Source: Leptodontidium sp. MPI-SDFR-AT-0119
Taxonomy: Eukaryota > Ascomycota > Leotiomycetes > Helotiales > Leptodontidiaceae
NCBI GenBank assembly: GCA_020726505.1
Contig: JAHLEZ010000001.1
Coordinates: 4,402,001 to 4,466,000 of the forward strand
Reading direction: 5' to 3'
DNA length: 64,000 nt
Within the stretch, counting starts at the first letter, position 1. Every line of letters starts with the position of its first letter. Shown one piece after another: positions 1-10,011 of this stretch. A model generated the notes under the pieces. The model saw nothing but the letters and a program-made list of their open reading frames with translations. It was not told the DNA's origin and made no database searches. A program made the translations under genes and the position numbers.

Positions 1-225
1 CTGTTCGGTCGTGCGACCAAGGCAGTCAGTTTGTGCCCACCAGCATACTACGCCGACTTGCTTTGTACCCGGCTGCGTTGCTACTTGTCAGATCAATTTG
101 ATCCCCAAGAAACCTCGGCAACTCCTAGCGTAGCTAGCGGTGCTACCGGTGCTACCGGATCAAAGTCCAAGGATGACCCCATTGCCATCGTTGCCGCGCT
201 CAAGGATTCTATGTTCTACATCTAG
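1..225 (+). CDS. Argonaute (QDE-2-like), C-terminal end of PIWI domain, partial
   Basis: The frame is open from base 1 to the TAG at 223-225, giving 74 residues and cut by the window edge. It begins LFGRATKAVSLCPPAYYADL, the last conserved block of PIWI domains, and ends in SMFYI, close to the usual Argonaute terminus (MYFA/MFYI). Argonautes bind small RNAs and can slice targets in RNA silencing or quelling. The fourth catalytic position, His in many animal and plant Argonautes (YYAH), is Asp here (YYAD), as in budding-yeast-type Argonautes with a DEDD tetrad. A Ser/Gly/Ala/Thr-rich insert (SVASGATGATGSKS) sits between the PIWI core and the tail. The upstream catalytic residues lie outside the window, so slicing competence cannot be judged. 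Confidence 0.9.
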   Translation: MFGRATKAVSLCPPAYYADLLCTRLRCYLSDQFDPQETSATPSVASGATGATGSKSKDDPIAIVAALKDSMFYI

Positions 226-1447
226 GACTTCTGCGGCGCAAAGTACGAACAATGGTTGACATACGGGCGCTATTTCCATTACGCTTATTTTCCATGTCTC
301 TTTATTACACTTCTACAGCGATTACAGACCCCTTTTTCAAGAATGGCAGTCCCATTATGGAGCAGCGAGAAGAGGGCACCGGAGTCACTCATTTTCTACC
401 GGCGAGTGGAAGGGCATCTGACCTGAAAGACGTTCATTTGTCACCCAGCGAGCGGATACCATTCTTTTCTCAAATGAGCGCAGCGGAATCGAGTTACTGC
501 TATTTTCTTTGCAAAAACTTGGTGCAGGTCCAATGGTGCGCAACATAACTGTTAAGTAGGAAGGTTACATTAGTTTTCTCTCCTGCGATTTGTCTCATCC
601 AACATAAGGCAGATATCTTTGACGGCTTCTACGATTGGGATCCTGAGTCTTTGAGGAAGTGGGGGGGGGTTTACCTACACAAGCAAGCGAATCCTATTTG
701 ATTGATAAAACTTTGTGCCGTCGCGAACTGGTGACTTGTGACTTCAGGTTGATGTGTTGAATCCAGGACAGCATTGGTGAGTGACAGTATGACTAACTCT
801 CTTGCAGTATTTGAACAGCTTGGAGGTTGAGCATGTCAATTCTGAGCAAGTGTTCAGGTGAAGTGGTTGCGCATGACTTTTATTCCTCGAGCATCAGATG
901 CTCAGCTGAATGTACTTGACATTCACAACTGTGAGTTATTGTCCAGCCAATTTTAGTCTCCACAAACCTAAGCGCTCTCTCTTTTTCTCCACGAGAAAAT
1001 CTAAAATTTCCTCCAGAGTCAGGTTCGCGTTCTCATCCCACACAATGCTCTTCTCAATTGATTTTACCTTCGGCTTTGCCAACAAGCTTGACAAGAATGG
1101 CCATTTTAGAATTCTATCAGAATCTCGAACCGTTGACCTCATTGTTTACCCCTAATTTGTTAAGCGAGCGACGCCACATCCGCCATCTCTACCTCCCTTG
1201 CTTCGATCCATCACTGCCAATCCTCAATATAAGACAATTCACATACGATCATTCTCTCAAACAAGGGTCTATGTCTTGAAATTATTCAAGGAATGGATTT
1301 ACGTGTTCCCTCATATACTTATGTCCTCCGCCCCCCATCCTTCCACTTACCTCCTCATGATGACAATCTCATTCCGTACTGCAGTATAACAGTCTATGAA
1401 TTCTCCAGACTCAAGTTTATAAGGGCGCCATAATATCAACCGCAACA
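226..1447. other. Intergenic region
   Basis: No supportable gene. It holds a poly-G run near 660-670. A short minus-strand frame at 936-1142 has no recognisable family. A TATA-like TTTATAAG at 1416-1423 lies about 25 bases before the next start codon. Confidence 0.5.
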
Positions 1448-2230
1448 ATGAAACACCCCAACATCCTCCTCTACTTCTCAGCAATATCCCTCTCCAGCGT
1501 CCACGCCTGCATGGAATTCACCGGCGTCTTTCCCTTCTCCCACACCGCCCCCTTCGAAGCAAGCATCGTCGACAACGGCGTAACAACCTGCTGGATCAGC
1601 ACCACCCTCGCCGAGCACAACGCTCTCCAACAAGGACCCATCTCCACCCACTCCCACCCACAACTCCACAAATCCAAACGCTCCGTCGGCCGCCAAATAA
1701 CCCTCACCAACCTCCCGCCCTACAACCCAACCGCCAACATACCACTCCACCGCTCCCTCCCCTCCCCCTCAGACCCCTCCCCCATCGACGAGAAACACGT
1801 CGATCTCACCACCGTCCCCCTGCCCCGCAACGGCCACCTACCCAAGACGCAAAAAATGGAGGAGCTGGACTGGGAGGAGATCCCGGCGTGGCAGCCTTGG
1901 CAATTTGAGTGTATCTCGGGGTATAAAGCGAGGGCGAATGTGGGTATGAGGGGTTTCACTTATGTGGCGCATGGACAGGATTTTTTCTTTGTCCCTGCTA
2001 TGAAGGAGGATATTTGGGGCGAGAAGTGGGTTTATAGTTTGAGGTTGTGGTGTGGGGAGAAGGATAAGAAGGGGAATTTGGTGGAGAGGCCGAAGGGGAA
2101 GGAGGAGGGTGGGAAGAAGGAGAGTGGCGAGGGTAAGCAGAGTAATGGAGGTGGAGATGGGGGAAAGAAGGAGAGTGGTGATGGCAAACAGAGTACTGCG
2201 GGTGGAGATGCGGCGAAGAATGGACTGTGA
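1448..2230 (+). CDS. Small secreted protein with lysine/glycine-rich tandem repeat tail
   Basis: Single-exon 260-residue protein of no family I recognise. The N-terminus is a convincing signal peptide (MKHPNILLYFSAISLSSVHA) with likely cleavage after Ala20. The mature part has four cysteines (about residues 21, 49 and two near 155 and 199), which could form two disulfides, and aromatic-rich segments such as WQPWQFECISGY. The C-terminus is a hydrophilic Gly/Lys/Glu/Ser tail containing a 17-residue unit present twice. Start choice: first ATG of the frame, giving the signal peptide. Size, secretion and cysteines fit a secreted effector-like or cell-surface protein, but that is inference. Codon use shifts from C-ending codons in the first half to G-ending codons in the tail. 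Confidence 0.75.
   Translation: MKHPNILLYFSAISLSSVHACMEFTGVFPFSHTAPFEASIVDNGVTTCWISTTLAEHNALQQGPISTHSHPQLHKSKRSVGRQITLTNLPPYNPTANIPLHRSLPSPSDPSPIDEKHVDLTTVPLPRNGHLPKTQKMEELDWEEIPAWQPWQFECISGYKARANVGMRGFTYVAHGQDFFFVPAMKEDIWGEKWVYSLRLWCGEKDKKGNLVERPKGKEEGGKKESGEGKQSNGGGDGGKKESGDGKQSTAGGDAAKNGL
2108..2209 (+). repeat. Two-copy 51-bp in-frame tandem repeat
   Basis: Units at 2108-2158 and 2159-2209 encode GGKKESGEGKQSNGGGD and GGKKESGDGKQSTAGGD. Third positions differ between copies, so the duplication is not brand new. Confidence 0.85.
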
Positions 2231-2930
2231 TGTGTAATGGTACGACGGAATTGTGAATGAGGATCCATGCCCGCACTGTAAGGAAGTCAGAATGAGAGTA
2301 AAGGGGTTTTTTTCTTCTTTAATGGCAGTACTTTGTTATTGTAATTTTAAGAACTAGGGAATATCTTCAGATTAGTCAAAATGTGATTCACATCTCTTCC
2401 TCTCACTCAACTCTCCTGCTTCAAGAAAGTCCCGAAATCATTTCAGAACATTGACTTTAAGGGAAGCCGAGCTCGGGTTTAAGTAAGCCCTAGTTTTGAT
2501 CATTGAAGTGAATTGTATGGTAAGAAAGCAGCTCGCTTTACCGGAGACGAATTTGGCTATGCATAGCAATTGCATGATAGTTGCCTTTTACACAACGTAG
2601 TGAAGGAAGATAGACTCTTTGAACATACTCATTGCTGAGATAAAAGAGAAAAGAGCTGAAGTGGGCATTCCTGTCAACTGCAAATGTATTCAGGAGACAG
2701 GAGGTGAAGATAGGGGTTAACATCGGCAGTCGGACTTTAGATCCAACGAGGCTTCGAGGTTCACCTTTTTCTCCCCACTCCACTTCCTCAGCCGTGCGTT
2801 GAGCAACATCTTGCAACTACCACCGACACATTCAGCCTCGTTACTCCATCTCGAAGTCTTGCACCAACAGTCTCTACCTCGAATATCTTGCATTAGCCCA
2901 AGCTTTCAGGCCTTTCAAACATCCTCCATC
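2231..2930. other. Intergenic region
   Basis: 3' flank of the secreted-protein gene and promoter/5' leader of the HSBP1-like gene. No gene or RNA recognised. Confidence 0.5.
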
Positions 2931-3307
2931 ATGGCGTCCAACCAATCATCCAGCTCTCCCACCAATACAAATGATAATCGCAATTCCGTCAACTCGGTCT
3001 GTCCCCTCTTGAGTCCTTACTGAGGGATATTCTGATAGATTGGATCTAGATAGCAGGAGATGCTACTGCGCCCGCCGAGCTATCTGCCGTTGTCGATGAG
3101 CTGTTGAACTCCTTGTCAAACAAGTTTGCTGGTGTTTCGAGCGAGATCTTTGCGAAGAGTAAGCACCCCATTCACAGTATACCTTTTGGAGACACACAGC
3201 CTGATAATCTTGCAGTGGATGAGATGTCGAGACGATTGGATAACCTTGAGGCAACTCTGCAGAGCAATATTGATGGGCGGGATGGAAAGAGCAGTCCGAC
3301 GAAGTAA
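2931..3307 (+). CDS. Heat shock factor-binding protein 1 (HSBP1) homologue
   Basis: Small coiled-coil protein that in animals binds trimeric HSF1 and dampens its activity; fungal roles are less certain. The diagnostic segment is VVDELLNSLSNKFAGVSSEI, followed after an intron by MDEMSRRLDNLEATLQ, a heptad-repeat coiled coil matching HSBP1. Start ATG at 2931. The second intron is clear: 3159-3215 (GTAAGC...TTGCAG), joining AAG-A to TG and so creating the Met of MDEMS. The first intron lies between about 2997 and 3053/3056. Its donor is not resolved: the attractive GTCTGT at 2997 gives the wrong phase, whereas GT at 3001 or 3013 restores the frame. The last exon is 3216-3307. Total length is about 90-95 residues, normal for the family. 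Convergent with the disulfide-isomerase gene. Confidence 0.85.
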
Positions 3308-3595
3308 TACCTGAGGACATCAAGAGAGCGTGGGGGATGGCTGGCATGGATCTGGAGTTCTTGGGATCATGGGAAGAAGGCGTTTAGTGGAGCTGCCGGG
3401 CTATTTTGGTGGGCTATACACGGTCATAATACTGCTGGGCTAGCTCTTCGAGCTCACCAAAGGTTCATGATACCATTCTGTTTCAAGGGCATAGTAGAAT
3501 TCATAAAGGGTTCTGATTTGCTATCAAACGCCAATTCCCAATTCATTTTTCCTGATGATGTTACATGCCATGCCACCCACTCTCAAGCCAAGTAT

Positions 3596-4778
3596 CTACA
3601 ACTCAGACTTGCCTGCAACCTTCTCAATGAACTTTCGGAGGATGTTGGTCTTGCTAGTGAACTCGTCGAGCTTTGCTGGCGCAAGACCTCCCTTCTTGAG
3701 GATGCCCTCCAATCGAGCCAACTCCTTGGCAGCATAGTTATCGTTCTTGGATAGCTTGTCAAAGACCTTGACATAGTACTCAGCGTACTTGTATTGAACT
3801 TGAGACTTCAAGTCAGCAGCAGCCTTAGTAGCCTCACTAGCAACCTCAGCAATGCTGGAGCCACTAGTGAACTTGGCTACAAGAGTGTCCAAAGCTTCAA
3901 TGGTGCCGGCAACAGCATCAAGTCCACCGCCTGGAGCCCGGTGTGTTCCTGCCTTGCTGTTCATGAACGCAACAAGGTCTGCCTCTGTGCGTCCACCGCT
4001 ATATGCCTCTGGAGTCGTGGAGCCCTTGGGGAAGAACTTGATGGTTGGGTAAGAGGAAACGCCTTGGTCTTGGGCAGTTGCCTTTGCGTTATCGGCTTCA
4101 GCATCGACTTTTGCAATGAGAACGCCCTCCTCGCTGGCAAAGTCTGATGCCACTTTCTCCCATATCGGTGCAAGGGTCTTGCAGTCTGGGTTGAATTAGC
4201 ATAGCTCAAGCTGACGGGAACAAAATCTACTTACGACCGCACCATGGGGCAGTAAACGCAACAATAACATCCTGCTCAGCACCAATCTTCTCCTTGAATG
4301 TCTTGTCGTTCAACATCTCAACGGCGCTTGGGGAGGCCTTCGCCTTCTTCGCTTTAGCTCCGGTCTTCTTGTTGATAAATTCCGTCAGACTCTCCAAGTC
4401 TCTGCCACCATTATAATCCTCCGGAGTCTCATCCTTGCCATTGAAGTATTTGATAGTTGGGAACCCCTGGATACCGAAACGCTTGCCCAATGACTTTTCA
4501 GCATCGGCATCGACCTTTGCAATGCTGATCTTGTCTTTCGAAGAGGAGAAGTCCTGAGCTAATTGTTCATAGACTGGTGCAAGGCTCTTGCAGTGGCCGC
4601 ACCATGGGGCAAAGAACTCGACAAGGGCAGGCTTTCCGCTGAAAACAATCGAATCGAAGTTGCTGGGAATAAGGTCGAGAACAGCGGAGTTATCGAAGGT
4701 TGGTGGGGGCGAGCTGGGCCCTTTGGCAAAGGATAAAGTGGCCAGGCCAGCGAGAACAAAGCTCTTGATGAGAACCAT
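3596..4778 (-). CDS. Protein disulfide-isomerase Erp38/TigA type
   Basis: Two exons, 4235-4778 and 3596-4185; the 49-nt intron (GTAAGT...CCCAG) splits the second CGHC codon. Product 377 residues. Order: signal peptide (about 1-19), thioredoxin domain a with APWCGHC (Cys60, Cys63), thioredoxin domain a' with APWCGHC (Cys180, Cys183), then a helical ERp29-type C-terminal domain (about 265-370). This is the classic fungal Erp38/TigA architecture: an ER oxidoreductase that makes and shuffles disulfides in secreted proteins. The C-terminus is KSEL instead of HDEL/KDEL; four-residue variants can still be retained, but here retention is inferred. Divergent from the Zn2Cys6 gene at 5336, sharing about 560 bp of promoter. 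Confidence 0.95.
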
Positions 4779-5335
4779 GGTGAAGTTGTTTAGCTGGTAG
4801 TCGGTTTATTTTCGTGTATGTGGAGGAGAGGAATAAGCGGTTGGTGGCACGGCAGGTTTTATCAAGGTCAATCTGGATTTCAAATCCTGAGATATGGACA
4901 CTTGTTAGCTGGACCTCCCTTGATTTGTCGGTGGCGGAGCTTTACCACAGCCGCAGCGGCAAAGCTGAGAAAGTGGTTCAGTCACGTGAGCTGTGTCAAT
5001 ATTCACTTCTTCCTGTTTCCCATTCTCGGGTCTCAATCACAGAGTAAACTGATTCGTCGAAACTTCACCTCATGTCCAAGTCGAGATTAAACAAACGGAG
5101 AACATTGCAGTCTCTAACAAGAAGGGACTAAGAATGCACCGAAATGGCAGAGAGGCACAGCAACTCAGACGATCCACCCCTGATCCAAAGCTGACAGGAC
5201 GACGTACTCCTGACCTAATGAGTGAGACAGACATCTTTGAGCTTCAGAAGCCTTCGATAGATACATTGCTAGTTATCTCAACCTCATAAATTACACACAT
5301 TCAACACCGGTCACATTTACTACGTCAAAACGAGG
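4779..5335. promoter_or_regulatory. Divergent promoter between Erp38 and Zn2Cys6 regulator
   Basis: 557 bp between two divergent start codons. No coding signal. I cannot name specific factor sites with confidence. Confidence 0.45.
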
Positions 5336-7253
5336 ATGAGTCTCGTCAAGATAGGGCTTAGTCCCACCGTTTGTGAGCCATGTAAGAAGAGGAAGAAGAG
5401 TTGCAATAAAGCTTTACCAAGTTGCTCTAGATGCAGCAGGTAAACTGTCTACATATAATCTCTCTAATGAATTAGCTAATCGAAATGTAGGCTGTTTGTG
5501 AAGTGTTCCTACTCTAGCGAAAGTACTGTCGTTGGAAGCCGGCCGCCTGTGCTTCCGCCTCTGCACATACTCAGCAACTCAATTCCCGGATTGGGGGCAC
5601 CCGCACACCTCCCTTCGCTCTCGGGTGTATGGGAGCATCCATATGGAAAATCTGGTCACTCTCTCCCTACTGACGACCAAGTGTCCTTGCAATCTCAAAA
5701 GCTTCTCAACGCTATCTCTCGAAAGAGCGGAGACATGGTTGATTTCTGTGAGATATATTTTAGGAAGTTTCACCATACCCTACCGATTCTAAATAAGGAA
5801 GTATTCTACTGGCAGCTGCAGAATCTCCCTTCGGATTCCCACTTCTCTGCCTTGCTCTTGTCCATATATCTCATCGCCCAGATGGTCACTCATTCGTCAG
5901 CCACTGATGACCGTCGATATGACTTGTATCCTACTCTAAAGAGCATCCACTCTCTCCTCCAATCCACGGGGAGAGTTTCACATGAGCTCATCCAAGCCGG
6001 TATCTTAATAAGCTCTTTTGAGTATTGCCAGGGTCTCTTTCAAGAAGCTTGGATGTCAGTGGGAACTTGTGTCCGCATGGCACAGATCTTGGGCCTCCAA
6101 GAATCGATCCGAAAGCCGCTCCCCAAAGAACGAGATTCTCGTACAATGCTAGAGACAGAACGCTGTGTATGGTGGGCCATTGTTATCGTGGAAAGGTATG
6201 TACAGCATCTCTCGTTAAAAATATATCTATCGTAATCTCGCAAGCAGAAGCACGACAATAATTCCACTCAGTCCCACACGCACTATATCTGACTTAGTAC
6301 AGGAACATAATCAGTGCTTGGAAGAAGAGGAAACTCCCGTGTGCATCTAGCCCTCCACAGCTGGATGATTATCTCCCCCTCACCGCCTCCGGTGAGGATC
6401 GTCTCCACGAAGATCTCGTTCTTCCCAAGGACTTGGACCTGTCATGGTCCAACGCTTCTTTAAACCGTGATTTCACACGCTTCGGCTCATTTGCTGCCAC
6501 TGTTCAATCTACGTATCTGGCTGGGCTTGTTGTTCAGCACGTCCAGGACGAAAATAGAGATGCGGTCACCAGACAAGACGATGCCGCTAGACTTGAGGGG
6601 GCCCTCCAGTCATATTTGTGTGCTTTGATACCCCCTCCGTACGTAGTATCCCCATAGATTTTATGTTTTTCAAGGAATACTTTGACCGCTATAGCCATGA
6701 TAGAGAAGTATGAGGATAGCTGCTAATCTGTCTGAAACAGCGGTGAAGCTAAGGGAAGTTATTGTGGCGCATTTGGTCTTCGCACTTGGTATGTTCAGCC
6801 ATCCTGGCATGCTTTTTTACTTCAAAGTACTTATCTGAACACTCAGTATGGCTTTCTACTTCCATCAGCACGAATTCGATCTTGCTGTCAAACGCGGTGA
6901 TGCAATAGGGGCTTCACGTGCAAAGCTAGCAATCCAATCCATGGTTCGCACAAACATCAGTATGACGCAAGTAGGCTACACCGGATCGCCAATAGACTTC
7001 GATACACTGGCCTACTGGTCTCATCGACTTATACCGGATACTGCGATGATGCACATCAAGTTTGGAGAACGGAACGGCGAATGGCAGGAGGGGCTTGACC
7101 TTATGAAGTTCTACCTCCGTGGCATTGAATCTAGATATAAGTTATATGGTGAGTGGCACCCTTGGCATTCTTCTAAAACGCTAATTGACACGTTCCATAG
7201 CCAACTACCTCAGAGAAATTGAAGCAGCAGAGGATGCAACAAGGAGCATTTAA
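5336..7253 (+). CDS. Zn2Cys6 transcription factor with fungal-specific TF domain
   Basis: Six exons reconstructed: 5336-5439, 5491-6195, 6303-6638, 6741-6788, 6847-7148, 7201-7253; all junctions are GT-AG and keep frame, giving 515 residues. The N-terminal binuclear zinc cluster has C-x2-C-x6-C-x6-C-x2-C-x6-C (CEPCKKRKKSC onward) and starts only 17 residues from the Met; the last Cys lies in exon 2 (FVKCSYS). The middle region (about 95-330) is a fungal_trans/MHR domain, with recognisable pieces such as YFRKFHHTLPILNKEVFYWQ and the ERCVWWAIVIVER helix. A nuclear sequence-specific regulator. It lies beside an FMN reductase, cupin, dioxygenase and tyrosinase, so a role in regulating that block is possible but unproven. 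Confidence 0.9.
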
Positions 7254-7285
7254 ACCTGCAGGATACTTCGCCATTGAATATCATC

Positions 7286-8041
7286 TCAAACCGTGGGGAT
7301 TTCCACGGGCCTCGCTAAAAAGTTCTTCAGTTCGCCAAACCCCTTCTCGATGTCTTCCTTCTTCTGAACCCAGTCCCTCACAGAATCCTCACCCAGCTTT
7401 CCCTGGCTAGCCTGTATCATATCCCACGGCATTCCCGCAGTGATTGGTTCATTCTTCGTAAAGGATAGCATGGGTCTTGTCTCAACGATATGCACGTACA
7501 TCGATTCCAGTGTGATCTTCAAGCTGTCACTAGCCTTGTCGCCTCCCATTATTCCATAGCTGATGATCAAGAAAGGCTTGCCTTTGATCTCGTTGTAGAG
7601 GTAGTCGATGGCGTTCTTGACACCTCCCGGTGGTCCAGCATTCTATGAAAGAGCGGGATTAGCAATGATCTTAATGTATCTCCTCAATAGCTGAGTGTCT
7701 CCTGAAAGAACGTGTGTTGCAAAAAAAAAGAGTCTTACATAACATGCTGTCACGAGTACATATCCATCATACTTGGCGATCTCTGCACTCCAAGCTTTGC
7801 TATGCTCATGAGCGAACTGGGCCATGAATGGCACAGTAGCTGGGATGACCTCTTCGTCGAAAACTGGGAGTTTGAACGACGCAATGTCGACTTCCGTGAG
7901 TGTGAATTTGGTGTTTTGGGATGAGTGGGAGGGCTGCTCTTCGAGAATGTCCTTGACGAATTTTGTGACCTGAGGGCCAATGCGGACAGCGCGAGTGCTG
8001 CCTGTAATGATGGCGATGCTCTTCGTGGTCGGGTCTGTCAT
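7286..8041 (-). CDS. NADPH-dependent FMN reductase (flavodoxin-like fold)
   Basis: Two exons, 7739-8041 and 7286-7642, separated by a 96-nt intron (GTAAGA...TTCATAG, phase 0); 219 residues. The flavodoxin-like phosphate-binding loop is GSTR (residues 14-17), and the typical NAGPPGGVKNAIDYLYNE loop contacts FMN. These small NAD(P)H:FMN or quinone reductases act as soluble dimers and often detoxify quinones. I chose the Met at 8041 because the family normally starts just before the first beta strand; an in-frame upstream Met at 8128 would add 29 residues. A TATA-like CATATAAGG (minus strand) lies about 110 bp upstream, near 8149-8157. Convergent with the Zn2Cys6 gene, with only 32 bp between stops. 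Confidence 0.88.
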
Positions 8042-8689
8042 GGTGTTGGTGGGGAAAGGGAGACTTGAGGGAATGACTCTTTTGGGTGGGCAGAGAGCAG
8101 GCAGAAGAAGCTTTGAGTTTTGAGGCAATTGAAGACTACATCTTCCTTCCTTATATGCCCAAAATTTGGAGAAGTCTCACCTCTTTACGAGGCATAGGTT
8201 CTCATCGATCCTCACGATCACTTCTCACCTATCGTATTCAACAACCAATCCATATGTACCTTAGCAGACCCACGCGAGGCTGACTTGCATTAAGCGTTGA
8301 TGCCAAGAGAGCGAACCCGAGATCTCTTCGAGCTGCAAAGTCAAATGGGAGAGCAGGGGGCGGATGTGAGGGCGGCATCTTCTAGTGAGCTTTGCGGCGA
8401 AGCATCAGCGCTAAGACAGAGCTTCGGATTTCGTCTTGGTCACTTGCTACTTATTAACACCATATTCCATGAACAGAATGTTGCTCATTATCTCTCAAAG
8501 TAGGGCAGTGTTCTGCTACTCCTTTTGCGATATAATTCCATTTCTGTCCCTGATATCACAAATCCGCCATTTCTCTGAAGTGTGTTGAACAATCCCTTTA
8601 CCAAAGTTGTTCTCTTCCCTCTCTCAATACAGAACTAATTTATCACTATCAACTCATAGCCTCATCGGTGTTCGTCGAACCACTCAAGG
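8042..8689. other. Intergenic promoter region
   Basis: Promoter space shared by the divergent FMN reductase and cupin genes. It has the TATA-like element for the reductase near 8150 and nothing else recognised. Confidence 0.45.
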
Positions 8690-9295
8690 ATGTCATCCAA
8701 CAGCAAGCCGCCTCAACAACCCCCAGCAGGCATTCGAGATCCTTCCCGCAGGACACTCACCAACCACCTCATAAAAGACAACGTCTACATAGAAAAATAC
8801 GGCACCGAAACCAACAGTGCATATACCCAAGTCCGAGTAACCGTCGCTCCAGGAGGAGGAACACCACTTCACTACCACGGTTCTTACGAAGAGCATCTCA
8901 CCTGCACAAACGGGCTCCTGAGCTGCGTTGTCGGCAAAAAGACTCTCACGTTCACCCCTGGCGAAACGGCGGTGATACCCATCGGTACGCGACACCGTTT
9001 CTTTAACAACTCAGAGAATGAAGGTCTGGAATTTATGGCGAAAGTGGTACCCGCGCACGAGGGGTTCGAGAAAAGTCTGTATATTTGCTATGGGCTGGCG
9101 GAGGATGGAAAGTGTGACGAGAAGGGCTTGCCAAAGAGCTTCGTGCATTTGTGTCTGATGGCCGATCTGGGGGATATGAAGTGGCCTGGTTTTATGCTTA
9201 CTGCGGGTCTTGGAAATATGATTGTTAAGGTTGTGGCGGCGTATGGTAGGTGGAGTGGTGAGGAGGAGAGATTGTTAATGAAGTATTGGTACTGA
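8690..9295 (+). CDS. Single-domain cupin protein
   Basis: 201 residues, one exon. Cupin motif 1 is GGGTPLHYHGSYEEH (His61, His63, Glu67 or Glu68 as metal ligands) and motif 2 is PGETAVIPIGTRHRFFN (His102), spaced as in Cupin_2 proteins. No signal peptide, so probably cytosolic. The C-terminal third (about 120-201) is moderately hydrophobic and does not resemble a domain I know. Cupins of this type bind Fe, Mn or Ni and range from dioxygenases to isomerases; the substrate cannot be inferred. Its position between the FMN reductase and intradiol dioxygenase genes hints at redox or aromatic metabolism. Confidence 0.85.
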   Translation: MSSNSKPPQQPPAGIRDPSRRTLTNHLIKDNVYIEKYGTETNSAYTQVRVTVAPGGGTPLHYHGSYEEHLTCTNGLLSCVVGKKTLTFTPGETAVIPIGTRHRFFNNSENEGLEFMAKVVPAHEGFEKSLYICYGLAEDGKCDEKGLPKSFVHLCLMADLGDMKWPGFMLTAGLGNMIVKVVAAYGRWSGEEERLLMKYWY

Positions 9296-10011
9296 GCTTC
9301 GATTCTTTGACGCTGACAAAAGCGGGCGACGAGTTGTTGGGGTGGGAGATATTTGATTAGCTTTGAATCATGTTCACATCTAAATTTCTTTTGAAAGGAG
9401 TACCAAGCTGGAAAAAATCGTGGCAATTCTTGAAGTAAACAACCAGCCAAACAGGTGTCTTGTCAAGGTGTGATGACAACACACAATGTAGACTTCTATC
9501 TTTAAATTCAAGCTATAAAATACACCTATTTCAGATACCCAAGCTCGAAATTACTCATTATGTTCTTTTTTAGCCGACATTATGTGTTAGGTTGGAAATA
9601 TTTTCGGTTTCAGGCTGTCAATCGTTGCGTTCAGGGGGCTTCGCTTAACTTCGTAACTCCAGCGTCGATTGCTGGGCGTATTCGCTAAATCTTAGGGGGT
9701 TCAAATTCATTCGCAGAAGCACGCAACAAACATGCCAGATTCATTCACCTAACCAGAACTTGAGATGGCTCTTCCGATATAATAGTGAGATGTGGTGCAT
9801 TAATCTGCCATTTTCGAGAATCACTAGCAAAATTTTAGAGCGCAAATGCGTGTGGGGTGCCCTGATGGCTGCATACTTGTCCAAGCCTTCTGCTATGTAC
9901 ACGATGTCCCTCAAATGATAGTATTGGAAAGTATAAGGACTGGAAAGGTATAAATCCAGCAATACATAGATGTATGTACAATATGAAGACACTGGGAGAA
10001 CTTGAACGAGT
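9296..10011. other. Intergenic region between convergent genes
   Basis: 3' flanks of the cupin and the dioxygenase genes. No gene seen; GGGGGTTCAAATTC near 9696 resembles a B box but lacks a fitting A box or cloverleaf. Confidence 0.45.

Noticed and set aside
936..1142. Short minus-strand frame with a helix-like segment
   Set aside because: 68 codons only, no family, no flanking exons found.
9690..9715. Possible tRNA B box (GGTTCAAATTC)
   Set aside because: No matching A box or cloverleaf around it.
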